Part shown: in pieces, positions 9,718 through 17,689 of the stretch
Layout of the letters: every line of letters begins with the position of its first letter
How positions within the stretch are numbered: position 1 is the stretch's first letter
The notes under the pieces: model-generated
Database searches by the model: none
What the model was told of the DNA's origin: nothing
The model's input: the letters and a program-made list of their open reading frames with translations, nothing else
From: Aggregatibacter sp. 2125159857
GTDB lineage: Bacteria > Pseudomonadota > Gammaproteobacteria > Enterobacterales > Pasteurellaceae
Reading direction: 5' to 3'
Assembly (NCBI RefSeq): GCF_017798005.1
Contig: NZ_CP072548.1
Span: 868,001 to 932,000 of the forward strand
DNA length: 64,000 bases
Made by a program: the position numbers and the translations under genes

Positions 9718-10220
9718 ACATCAATCAGGATCAAAATGGCTGCCTCACCGCCCCATTCCTTTGGGGCTTGGTGCAATGCTCGCACTTTCGGGTGTTGCAC
9801 TAGCCAACGGGGAATCTGGCGTTTTAACGTATAAGTGCCGTAACCTGTCATGATACAGGCGCAATAAAGATGCTCTTTCTCGCAGGTTTGAATTAATGCC
9901 GCCAGCTCTAATTTCGCCTGTTCACGCGTTAAGCCATGCAAATCCAAAAAAATCTCCGGTGAAAAATCACCACGCCGTAATTGTTTCAACAAATGGGAAT
10001 CTTCATTTTCACGCAAATATTTGACCGCACTTTCCTCATTTAACAACGGCTCATATTCATCAGAAAAATAAAATAACGTATCCTGTTGTTCACGCTGTTC
10101 TTTTATCGTTGCCAGTGCTTTCTTTTTATGGGGGCGTGCAGCCACAAAAGTATCCTGTTTTAACGGTTTCACGCCTTTCATTTCAGCCCGAAACAGGGAA
10201 ATTGCTTCCTCATCTAACAT
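9714..10220 (-). CDS. smrB: Endonuclease SmrB (ribosome rescue factor)
   Basis: Smr-domain endonuclease that, in E. coli, is recruited to collided ribosomes and cuts mRNA between them. The 168-residue product has the catalytic LDLHG (about residues 92-96) and an otherwise well-conserved C-terminus (VRALHQAPKEWGGEAAILIL). The second motif, usually HGxG (HGHG in E. coli), reads TGYG (about 124-127); TGxG occurs in other Smr proteins, so activity is not excluded. The start has AGGAAACGAA before the ATG. It is divergent from prmB, as in E. coli. Confidence 0.9.
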   Translation of the reverse strand: MLDEEAISLFRAEMKGVKPLKQDTFVAARPHKKKALATIKEQREQQDTLFYFSDEYEPLLNEESAVKYLRENEDSHLLKQLRRGDFSPEIFLDLHGLTREQAKLELAALIQTCEKEHLYCACIMTGYGTYTLKRQIPRWLVQHPKVRALHQAPKEWGGEAAILILIDV

Positions 10221-10282
10221 TTCGTTTCCTATCTCAAATATGGTATAACTACGCGCAATTTTAACATTGATACGAGCAAATC

Positions 10283-11233
10283 ATGAACCAAATTACCTTT
10301 AATCAGGAACTTATTGACGATATTTATTCCGCCAACGTGCAAGAAGAACTGCACACGATCAAAGATTTCCTGCGTTGGTGCTATAGCACCTTCAATCGTG
10401 CCGACATTTACTACGGACACGGCTACGACAATGCTTGGGATGAAGCACAACAATTGGTCTTAGCTACCTTGCACCTACCGCCAGATTTCCCAAGCGAATT
10501 GTATGACACCCGACTCACGACGGCAGAAAAGCTCGAAATCATCCGTTTGGTCATCATCCGCATTGAAAAGCGCATTCCTGTCGCTTACTTAATTCACCGT
10601 GCTTGGTTCTGCGGCTTAGAGTTTTATGTGGATGAACGCGTGATTGTGCCACGCTCTCCCATCAGTGCCTTGATTGAACAAGGATTCGCCGGCGTATTAA
10701 CACGTGAACCACAACGTATTTTAGATATGTGTACTGGCAGCGGCTGTATTGCGATCGCCTGTGCGGAGCGCTTCCCTGACGCAGATGTGGATGCCGTTGA
10801 TCTCTCTTTTGATGCGTTAAATGTTGCTGAAATCAACATTGAACGCTACAACTTAACGTACCGCGTCTTCCCGATTCAGTCGGATTTATTCTCCCGTTTA
10901 TTGGAAGAACAGTATGATCTTATTGTCACTAACCCACCTTATGTAGATCTAGAAGATCTCTCCGATATGCCGGAGGAATTTCACTACGAACCGGAAATGG
11001 CTCTCGGCTCCGGCAATGATGGGTTAACTATCACCAAAGAAATCCTACGCCTAGCACCGAATTACTTAGCGGACGATGGCGTATTAGTCTGCGAAGTGGG
11101 CAACAGCATGGTGCATTTAATTGAACAATTCCCACAAGTGCCGTTTAACTGGCTTGAACTTGCCAATGGCGGCGTGGGCGTATTCGCCTTAACCAAAGCG
11201 CAACTCATTGAACACCAAGCGGCATTTGCTTAA
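10283..11233 (+). CDS. prmB: Ribosomal protein uL3 glutamine N5-methyltransferase
   Basis: SAM-dependent methyltransferase that modifies a glutamine in ribosomal protein L3 during 50S assembly. The 316 residues contain the SAM-binding motif [16 protein letters not shown] (about residues 146-161) and the catalytic NPPY ([10 protein letters not shown], about 213-222) of the HemK/PrmB group. An N-terminal helical substrate-recognition domain spans about residues 1-120. The divergent smrB partner supports PrmB rather than PrmC. The convergent sacA ends 14 bases beyond its stop. Confidence 0.94.
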   Translation: MNQITFNQELIDDIYSANVQEELHTIKDFLRWCYSTFNRADIYYGHGYDNAWDEAQQLVLATLHLPPDFPSELYDTRLTTAEKLEIIRLVIIRIEKRIPVAYLIHRAWFCGLEFYVDERVIVPRSPISALIEQGFAGVLTREPQRILDMCTGSGCIAIACAERFPDADVDAVDLSFDALNVAEINIERYNLTYRVFPIQSDLFSRLLEEQYDLIVTNPPYVDLEDLSDMPEEFHYEPEMALGSGNDGLTITKEILRLAPNYLADDGVLVCEVGNSMVHLIEQFPQVPFNWLELANGGVGVFALTKAQLIEHQAAFA

Positions 11234-11247
11234 GGCGCCGATTTCCT

Positions 11248-12702
11248 TTAAATAAAATGAATGACTGGCAAATAGCCCACCATTAAATCCAATGGGCGAC
11301 TACCGGTCATAGTATTTTTTCTGTTTTCAATGAAAAATCTTGATGTCATGGCTTTTTCACCATGATTAAAGAAAATTTCCACAATCGAACGATCAAAGAA
11401 AATTTCCACCGTTTGTAGATTCTCAATTTCACAGAAACGTTTGCTACCGAATTTTTCCATGAGTTCGGTTTGCTCGTTTTGGCTGCGATCTAAGCAAACC
11501 AATCCGTTTTTATAAGAAAGGCGCAATGATTGTCCTTGTTTATTTTGGAAAAACGTCAAATCAAAGGCTTGATTATGGGCTTCAAATTTTACATAAGCCT
11601 GATCTAAATCGGCAATTTCAGCGTTTCTATCAAGATGAAGCGTCGAAAGTGCGGTCAGATTTTCATAGGTTTTTGCGATCGGGCGTTGATAGATTTTGGT
11701 GCCTTCTAAGCGTAATTCTCTCGGCAGGGTTAAGGCGGAATGCCATTTGAATTTGTCCGTTGGATAGGTTAAATCTGGCAAACCGACCCAACCGAAAAGT
11801 ACGGCTTGGGTCTTATTGTCTAAACCGGCGAAAGTTTGTGGGGCATAGAAGTCAAAGCCTTGATCTAATTCATCGATATAGTCTGCTTCAAAGGTTAACT
11901 CCGTTAATTTCCCCACGGCATAAGTTGCATGGTAATTATTTTGGAATTGATGCGCTTCACGATCTTTGCCCTGAGGCGACCAAATAAACACATCTTTATC
12001 GCCCAGTTTCAACAAATCAGGGCATTCCCACATAAACACATTGGTATTATCAAACGCGGGTAAGGAAAGCTCTCCCAGCAAACGCGGTGTATCTTCAAGG
12101 TTGTCCATTTCAAAAATAATCGCCGTGCCGGTGAGATTTTCCCGTTGTGCACCGCAGATAAAACGGATTTTACCGTTTTCGGTGAAATAAGGTTTCGGGT
12201 CGCGAACGTGTTCCGTATAACCTTCAGGCGCATTTTCAATTAACGGACGTTTACTGAGCAATTTTCCATCAAGATCGAAAATGGCTAAATTTTGGTAAGG
12301 GACACGTTGATTATCACTTGGACGACGGGTGTTGCCCGTGTAGAACATAGCTAATTTATCACCGACTTTTAACGCGCCACCGGAATAACAGCCGTGAGAT
12401 TCAAAAAGCTCACAAGGAATGAGATCGTCAGCGGATTGATAATGTTGGAAATCCTTGGTGATTAAATGCTTCCAATGTTTCATACCGTGTATGGCATCAA
12501 AAGGAAACCATTGATAAAAAAGGTGATATTTCTCACCATCAAAGATGAGACCGTTAGGATCGTTCATCAGTCCGGTTGGAGGCTCAATATGAAAGTGCGG
12601 TCGAAAATCCTTGTCTTTTTGCACGGTTTGAGCAATTTCCGCAAGCTCACCGGATTCTGCCGCAAGGAGGCTTTTGTATTTACCGTTGTTAAAAATCTGC
12701 AT
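11248..12702 (-). CDS. sacA: Sucrose-6-phosphate hydrolase (GH32)
   Basis: Cytoplasmic beta-fructofuranosidase cleaving sucrose-6-phosphate, delivered by a sucrose PTS, to glucose-6-phosphate and fructose. The 484-residue GH32 protein shows the nucleophile motif (GLMNDPNGL, about residues 43-51), the RDP transition-state motif (VRDPKPYF, about 166-173) and the acid/base motif (WECPDLLKLG, about 225-234), then a C-terminal beta-sandwich. The start follows GGAG. No scrA, scrR or fructokinase gene is adjacent, so the importer must be encoded elsewhere. Sucrose use would fit A. aphrophilus better than A. actinomycetemcomitans. Confidence 0.9.
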   Translation of the reverse strand: MQIFNNGKYKSLLAAESGELAEIAQTVQKDKDFRPHFHIEPPTGLMNDPNGLIFDGEKYHLFYQWFPFDAIHGMKHWKHLITKDFQHYQSADDLIPCELFESHGCYSGGALKVGDKLAMFYTGNTRRPSDNQRVPYQNLAIFDLDGKLLSKRPLIENAPEGYTEHVRDPKPYFTENGKIRFICGAQRENLTGTAIIFEMDNLEDTPRLLGELSLPAFDNTNVFMWECPDLLKLGDKDVFIWSPQGKDREAHQFQNNYHATYAVGKLTELTFEADYIDELDQGFDFYAPQTFAGLDNKTQAVLFGWVGLPDLTYPTDKFKWHSALTLPRELRLEGTKIYQRPIAKTYENLTALSTLHLDRNAEIADLDQAYVKFEAHNQAFDLTFFQNKQGQSLRLSYKNGLVCLDRSQNEQTELMEKFGSKRFCEIENLQTVEIFFDRSIVEIFFNHGEKAMTSRFFIENRKNTMTGSRPLDLMVGYLPVIHFI

Positions 12703-12823
12703 GGGGTTTCTCCGTTTGGATGGGGGAGGCTTATCGTGAGAAAGCTAAATATCACGCGACGCTGTTTGGTGAAAATAAATCATTTAAAAGCGTGAGTTAG
12801 TTCACAAATTTGTAAATAAGCGT

Positions 12824-12852
12824 TTGCGTTGTTAGGTGGCGTTGAGTATGCT
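12824..12852 (+). promoter_or_regulatory. Candidate promoter of an intergenic small RNA
   Basis: TTGCGT (12824-12829) and TATGCT (12847-12852), exactly 17 bases apart, on the strand opposite to both flanking genes. They would start a transcript near 12859 that ends in the terminator at 12910-12935. Confidence 0.45.
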
Positions 12853-12858
12853 TAACCC

Positions 12859-12935
12859 TATAAAAACAAGTGCTATAAAAATAGCCAAACATATTTTGCT
12901 TTCCGAGTAGTGCCTCTTATGAGGCACTTTTTTTT
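12859..12935 (+). ncRNA. Candidate small regulatory RNA (about 77 nt)
   Basis: This intergenic stretch, between two minus-strand genes, has the layout of a free-standing sRNA on the plus strand. It comprises a promoter with 17-base spacing, a 5-bp hairpin (GCTAT-AAAA-ATAGC, 12872-12885), a single-stranded linker of about 24 bases, and an intrinsic terminator (GTGCCTC-TTAT-GAGGCAC, 12910-12927) with eight T. No ORF is present. The terminator faces away from sacA and cannot serve it or the downstream-ending transporter gene. I do not recognise the sequence as a named sRNA, and expression is unproven. Confidence 0.5.
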
Positions 12936-12979
12936 ACTTAATAAACCGTGATCATCATGGGGATCTATTGCATTTATGC

Positions 12980-13016
12980 GCATAAAACAAAGCCTGCTCG
13001 GTGTTGAGCGGACTTT
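12980..13016 (-). terminator. Terminator after the Na+-dependent transporter gene
   Basis: An 11-bp stem with one mismatch (AAAGTCCGCTC with GAGCAGGCTTT, minus strand) followed by GTTTTAT. It lies 9 bases past the stop of the transporter gene at 13025. Confidence 0.6.
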
Positions 13017-13024
13017 GATCTCAC

Positions 13025-14398
13025 TTAAAGTAAATTGCTGATAAAAATGACCAAAATAATAAACGGTACGACAAATTTCACATAGTTAAACCAAAGTTTG
13101 GTAAAAGTAGAATCCGGCGTTGGAGACAGTTCTTTTTTCGCTTCGTCTTTTAACACGAAACCCACGAAAAGTGCGCAACCAAGCGCGGTAAGCATAAACA
13201 GAATATTGCCACTGACGAAATCAAAGGCATCGAAAATGCTTTTGCCGAAGAAGGTGACGTCTTTCCAAAGATTATCCCCTAAAATAGACGGCACGTTGCC
13301 CAAGAGAAAAATTCCGCTGAGCGTTAGAATAATGGCTTTGCTACGGCGCATTCTGAGTTTTTCTTGTAAGGCCGTGATGATCACTTCGTAAATGGTGATA
13401 GATGTCGTTAAAGCAGCGATAAGCAATAAGCCAAAGAAGATAATTGCAAAGAATTTACCTGCCCATAAATGGGAGAACACAATCGGCAAACTTTGGAATA
13501 CCAATGTTGGGCCGGCATTCGGTTCAATGCCAAAGGTAAACAAGGACGGGAAAATCATAAAGCCGGCTAACACGGCAATAATGGTGTTAGTGAAACCGGT
13601 GATTACCGCCGTCTGGATTAAATTTTCTTCTTTATTTAAGTAGCTGGAAAGGGTGATTAATACGCCAAAACCTAAGCTTAAAGCGAAGAAAACTTGTCCC
13701 AACACGAACACAAATAATTTGGGGGTAATTTTAGAAAAATCCGGTTTGAGATAAAAGGTGATGCCTTCCATTGCCCCCGGCAAGGTAATATTACGAATAA
13801 CCATGCCAATCAAGAAAATAAACAGTAATGGCATTAAGTATTTCACGGAGCGTTCAATGCCGCCGATAATGCCTTTTGCCAAAATAATGTAATTGACGAG
13901 TACAAAAAGTGCGGTGTAAATAATGATTTCAACCGGGCTGTTACTGATGTGTAAATCGTAGAAATCTTTTGCGACATCTTTGGTGATGGGCGCAGAAATA
14001 TCAAGCGTACCGCTGATGAGATTAATGATATAGGTAATCACCCAGCCGCCAAGTACCATGTAATACGCCATGATCCCGAACGCACCGAGAAGCCCCATAT
14101 AACCAAGCAGTTTCCAATATTTAGAAATTCCTTTGCCTTTATCTAAAATTTTATCGCCAAAGGCATCAATAGAGTTGACCCGTAAACGACGGCCAATCAC
14201 GTTTTCTACTAAAATCATTGGAATACCAATGACAATCATCGCAATGCAAAATAGCAAGACATAGGCACCGCCACCGTTTTCTCCCACTAAATAGGGAAAG
14301 CGCCATGTTGCGCCAAAACCGACAGTTGCGCCGGCAACGGTAAGCACATAAGTTAAACGACTGGACCAGGTTTGTCGCTCTGATTTTGGTGTTGTCAT
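13025..14398 (-). CDS. Neurotransmitter:sodium symporter (SNF) family transporter
   Basis: Sodium-coupled amino-acid or amine importer of the NSS family in the inner membrane. The 457 residues have about 11-12 hydrophobic segments. The family's first helix is visible as VGFGATWRFPYLVGENGGGA (about residues 27-46), including the unwound substrate-binding region. I start at 14398, where AGGAAAACTT precedes the ATG; the longer frame would run into nth. It lies 16 bases after nth, so they probably share a transcript. Substrate is unknown; bacterial relatives take up tryptophan, tyrosine or leucine. Confidence 0.88.
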   Translation of the reverse strand: MTTPKSERQTWSSRLTYVLTVAGATVGFGATWRFPYLVGENGGGAYVLLFCIAMIVIGIPMILVENVIGRRLRVNSIDAFGDKILDKGKGISKYWKLLGYMGLLGAFGIMAYYMVLGGWVITYIINLISGTLDISAPITKDVAKDFYDLHISNSPVEIIIYTALFVLVNYIILAKGIIGGIERSVKYLMPLLFIFLIGMVIRNITLPGAMEGITFYLKPDFSKITPKLFVFVLGQVFFALSLGFGVLITLSSYLNKEENLIQTAVITGFTNTIIAVLAGFMIFPSLFTFGIEPNAGPTLVFQSLPIVFSHLWAGKFFAIIFFGLLLIAALTTSITIYEVIITALQEKLRMRRSKAIILTLSGIFLLGNVPSILGDNLWKDVTFFGKSIFDAFDFVSGNILFMLTALGCALFVGFVLKDEAKKELSPTPDSTFTKLWFNYVKFVVPFIILVIFISNLL

Positions 14399-14414
14399 AA
14401 GTTTTCCTGTATTT

Positions 14415-15050
14415 TTAATATTCTGTTTTATTTTTATATTCGCACAGATCTTCAATGATGCACGCACCGCAGCGAGGTTTGCGCGCTACGCAAGTATATC
14501 GTCCATGCAAAATTAACCAGTGGTGTACATCTACCTTAAATTCGGCAGGAACCACTTTTATCAATTTTTCTTCGACTTTCACCACATCTTTGCCGGGCGC
14601 AAAGCCGGTACGGTTACAGACGCGAAAAATATGGGTATCCACGGCGATAGTCGGATGTCCAAATGCGGTATTTAATACCACATTAGCCGTTTTTCTTCCT
14701 ACGCCGGCAAGGGCTTCTAACGCTTCGCGATCTTCAGGTACTTCACCGTGGTGTTTTTCAATTAAATCACGGCAGGTTTTGATGATATTTTCTGCTTTGC
14801 TATTAAATAGGCCAATCGTTTTGATGTATTCCTTCAAACCATCCACGCCCAAAGCCAAAATCGCTTGCGGTGTATTGGCGACAGGAAAGAGTTTATCTGT
14901 CGCTTTATTTACCCCTTTGTCAGTGGCTTGTGCTGACAAAATCACGGCAATTAATAATTCAAAGGGCGAGCTAAAATTCAGTTCCGTGGTTGGGTGCGGA
15001 TTGGCAGCACGCAGACGTTTTAGAATTTCAATTCTTTTTTCTTTATTCAT
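14415..15050 (-). CDS. nth: Endonuclease III
   Basis: Bifunctional DNA glycosylase/AP lyase removing oxidised pyrimidines in base-excision repair. With the ATG at 15050 it is 211 residues, the same as E. coli Nth; the upstream extension of the open frame comes from the adjacent palindromic repeat. It has the helix-hairpin-helix with catalytic Lys (GVGRKTANVV), the catalytic Asp (AVDTHIFRV) and the [4Fe-4S] ligands spaced C-x6-C-x2-C-x5-C (CVARKPRCGACIIEDLCEY). In E. coli nth also follows the rnf (rsx) operon. Here a palindromic repeat of about 170 bp separates them. Confidence 0.95.
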   Translation of the reverse strand: MNKEKRIEILKRLRAANPHPTTELNFSSPFELLIAVILSAQATDKGVNKATDKLFPVANTPQAILALGVDGLKEYIKTIGLFNSKAENIIKTCRDLIEKHHGEVPEDREALEALAGVGRKTANVVLNTAFGHPTIAVDTHIFRVCNRTGFAPGKDVVKVEEKLIKVVPAEFKVDVHHWLILHGRYTCVARKPRCGACIIEDLCEYKNKTEY

Positions 15051-15060
15051 ACTTTTCCTT

Positions 15061-15231
15061 CTACTTTTTTGCTTGTGCAAAAAAGTAGCAAAAAACACAC
15101 CCCAAGCTAATTTGCTTGTCTGAGCTTGGTGAGAATTTTCTTTACGGAAAATTTAGAACTCGCAACTAGGTTGCTCAAACAAGCTAAATTTTCCTAAAAA
15201 TTCTCAGTCGCTCAGGCAAATTAGATGGGGA
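15061..15231. repeat. Nested palindromic element between rnfE and nth
   Basis: Left part: a perfect 12-bp hairpin (CTACTTTTTTGC, loop TTGT, GCAAAAAAGTAG; 15061-15088). Right part: nested inverted repeats. CCCCAAGCTAATTTGC...TGAGC (15100-15124) pairs imperfectly with GCTCAGGCAAATTAGATGGGG read backwards (15210-15230). GAGAATTTT pairs with AAAATTCTC, and GGAAAATTTAG with CTAAATTTTCC. The whole could fold into one long hairpin of about 130 bases. It has no coding capacity of its own and looks like a MITE or other non-autonomous element. Confidence 0.7.
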
Positions 15232-15261
15232 CGAATTATCTGAGCATTATTTATTTTTAAA

Positions 15262-15978
15262 CTACTTTTTTGTATCTATGATGTTTTTTAACGCTAATAG
15301 CAACGCTAAACCGATAAATGCACCGGGGGGCAAAATTGCCAGTAGCAGATTACTGTCGCTATGGAAAAATTCAATTCGCATAAATGCTGCCCAGTTGCCC
15401 AATAAGTTTTCGATGCCGTCAAATAACGTACCATTGCCAATAGCTTCACGTAGGGCACCTAATGCGACCAAGCCGCATAACATCCCTAATCCCATGGAAA
15501 AACCATCAAAGGCAGAATGGGCGATACTGTTCTTTGAGGCAAAGGCTTCCGCCCGCCCGATCACAATACAGTTGGTCACAATCAGCGGAATAAAAATACC
15601 GAGTGATTGGTAAAGCGGGTAAGTATAAGCATTCATCAGTAACTGCACCACAGTAACCGTCGTGGCAATGATCATGACGTAAATCGGAATCCGAATTTCG
15701 TTGGGAATATGTTGACGAAAAATCGATATGACCGTATTGGTACAGGTGAGTACCAGCATGGTGGCTAACCCTAAACCCAGGGCATTCGTTGCCGTATTGG
15801 ACACAGCAAGTAGCGGACACAATCCCAGCAATTGCACCACCGTGGAGTTATTCGTCCAAATACCTTGAACGAAAATGGTTTTCCAAATGCTTTTTTCATT
15901 TGAAATTGTCACCGCACTTTTATTTTCGACAGATTGGCTTTCTGCCGGCGTTTCAGTTATTTCATCTCGTTTATTCAT
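15262..15978 (-). CDS. rnfE: Electron transport complex subunit RnfE (RsxE)
   Basis: Integral membrane subunit of the Rnf/Rsx complex, which in relatives couples NADH-ferredoxin-level electron transfer to ion movement, or reduces SoxR. The 238 residues have about 6 transmembrane segments. The RnfA/RnfE family signature is visible as [19 protein letters not shown] (about residues 51-69), whose Cys belongs to the membrane iron-sulfur site of the family. The N-terminal 30 residues are charged and cytoplasmic. The start overlaps the rnfG stop (TAATG). It is the last gene of the six-gene operon. Confidence 0.93.
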   Translation of the reverse strand: MNKRDEITETPAESQSVENKSAVTISNEKSIWKTIFVQGIWTNNSTVVQLLGLCPLLAVSNTATNALGLGLATMLVLTCTNTVISIFRQHIPNEIRIPIYVMIIATTVTVVQLLMNAYTYPLYQSLGIFIPLIVTNCIVIGRAEAFASKNSIAHSAFDGFSMGLGMLCGLVALGALREAIGNGTLFDGIENLLGNWAAFMRIEFFHSDSNLLLAILPPGAFIGLALLLALKNIIDTKK

Positions 15979-16589
15979 TATTCTTTCTCTTTCGGCAAGT
16001 TATCCAACATGGCAAGTGCAGCCCGTTTTACTTGGTTGACCACAGCGCGTGGCGTGATTGTCGCTCCGGCGAATTGATCGAATTTACCGCCGTCTTTTTT
16101 GACTGCCCATTCTGCCGCTTTCTCTTGGCTGATGACTTGATGATCAAAGCTCAAAATCCAATTGGAAATACGCGTTTCGATTTTATCGCCCAAGCCTGGC
16201 GTTTCATGGTGTTCCGTAATGCGCACACCAAGCACTTCGCCGTCCGGCTTCATGCCGACTAAAATACGAATATCACCGGAGTAACCGTCATGCGCCACGC
16301 TTTCAAAAGCATAAGCGGTGATTTTGCCGTCTTTTTTTGCCATACAGATTTTCTGAATATCTACGTTTTGTAAAGCGTGGTTTTTCGGCATGTAGCAATC
16401 TTGCGTTAAATCATTCGTAAAATAGTCCTGTGGAATCACTTGTAATAATAACGCCCGTTGTTGCGCTTGCATTGCCTGATCGATTTTATCTTTCGTGAGA
16501 AAATAAACGCCGCTCGAAATTGCTGTGCAACAAAATGCCACAAAAGCCAATAACACGCCGTATTTGGAGGTAATTTTAATTGCTTGCAT
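15978..16589 (-). CDS. rnfG: Electron transport complex subunit RnfG (RsxG), FMN-carrying
   Basis: Periplasmic flavoprotein subunit anchored by one N-terminal helix (about residues 8-30), 203 residues. The covalent FMN site is the [10 protein letters not shown] motif (about residues 171-180), whose second Thr accepts the flavin in the family. The start at 16589 is supported by GGAGGACATC before the ATG; the open frame extends 18 codons further into rnfD but without family similarity. It lies between rnfD and rnfE, as in E. coli. Confidence 0.93.
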   Translation of the reverse strand: MQAIKITSKYGVLLAFVAFCCTAISSGVYFLTKDKIDQAMQAQQRALLLQVIPQDYFTNDLTQDCYMPKNHALQNVDIQKICMAKKDGKITAYAFESVAHDGYSGDIRILVGMKPDGEVLGVRITEHHETPGLGDKIETRISNWILSFDHQVISQEKAAEWAVKKDGGKFDQFAGATITPRAVVNQVKRAALAMLDNLPKEKE

Positions 16590-16599
16590 GATGTCCTCC

Positions 16600-17679
16600 T
16601 TATCCGCGATGACCGGCGACCCGTGGTCGGGTGTAATGATCAATTAACGGCACGCAAATGTTGCTGAGTAAGACGGCAAATGCCACGCCGTCAGGGTAGT
16701 TGCCATAAAACCGAATTAAATAAACGAATAATCCCACCAATGCACCAAATACCAATTTGCCTTTCGGCGTAATCGAAGCCGTAACCGGATCAGTGGCGAT
16801 AAAGAATGCGCCGAACATCATGGCACCGCTGAAGAGTTGGCTTGCCGTGCTTAAGTGACCACTCGTTGAGAAGAGTTCGGTTAACAGACTCAAAAGGGTA
16901 AAGCTGCTTAACATTGCCACGGGAATGTGCCAGTGAATGGCTTTTTTCAGGATTAAGAAAATTCCACCCAGTAAAAAGGCGAAATTGATTTGCCACCAAC
17001 CTTGCGAAAAATCCCAACCGTTTTGGGTAAATATCGGTAATTTCACTAAGTCGGCATAAACCGAACTGATATTGTGATCGGAAGCCTGTGTGGCGTAAAA
17101 CAATTTCGTGGTATCCAGCGGCGTGGCTTGTGTCATGCCGTCAATGGAGGCGGTTAATTGGTGTAAGCTAAAACCATCGGTGGTTAAACCATGAAAAATC
17201 AATTGTAAGGCATCGGCAAAGGTTGGCGGTTCCGGCAGAAGTTGAATCGCCGGCATCCAAGTCGTCATTTGCAATGGGAATGAGGTCAACAACACTACAT
17301 ACCCTACCATAGCCGGGTTAAAGGGATTTTGCCCTAATCCGCCATAAACGTGCTTGCCCAAAATCACCGCACAAAATGTGCCAATAAGAATAATCCAATA
17401 AGGCGCATAAGGCGGAATCGCCACCGCAAGAATCAGTGCGGTCAAAATTACACTCAAATCGGAAAGGTAACTCAAGGTCGGTTGTTTGCGTAAAAAAGTC
17501 ACCAACAATTCCAGCACCAAAGCAAAACTGATTGCCAAGGCGGCTTGAATCAGCACGCCAACGCCGAAGTAATGCACTTGTAATGCAATCGCCGGCAGCA
17601 TGGCTAACATCACCCAAAGCATAATTCGCATGGTGAGTTTTCCCGAATGAGTATGGGGTGAACTTATCATCTTAAACAT
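16600..17679 (-). CDS. rnfD: Electron transport complex subunit RnfD (RsxD)
   Basis: Membrane subunit of the NqrB/RnfD family, 359 residues with about 9-10 hydrophobic segments. The family block [18 protein letters not shown] lies near residue 280. The covalent-flavin region of the family lies upstream of it, around the [16 protein letters not shown] stretch (about residues 175-190), where Thr residues are present. I begin at 17679 because AAGGAATCACCC precedes this ATG and rnfC ends just before it; the open frame extends 46 codons into the rnfC repeat region without similarity. Confidence 0.92.
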   Translation of the reverse strand: MFKMISSPHTHSGKLTMRIMLWVMLAMLPAIALQVHYFGVGVLIQAALAISFALVLELLVTFLRKQPTLSYLSDLSVILTALILAVAIPPYAPYWIILIGTFCAVILGKHVYGGLGQNPFNPAMVGYVVLLTSFPLQMTTWMPAIQLLPEPPTFADALQLIFHGLTTDGFSLHQLTASIDGMTQATPLDTTKLFYATQASDHNISSVYADLVKLPIFTQNGWDFSQGWWQINFAFLLGGIFLILKKAIHWHIPVAMLSSFTLLSLLTELFSTSGHLSTASQLFSGAMMFGAFFIATDPVTASITPKGKLVFGALVGLFVYLIRFYGNYPDGVAFAVLLSNICVPLIDHYTRPRVAGHRG

Positions 17680-17689
17680 GGGTGATTCC

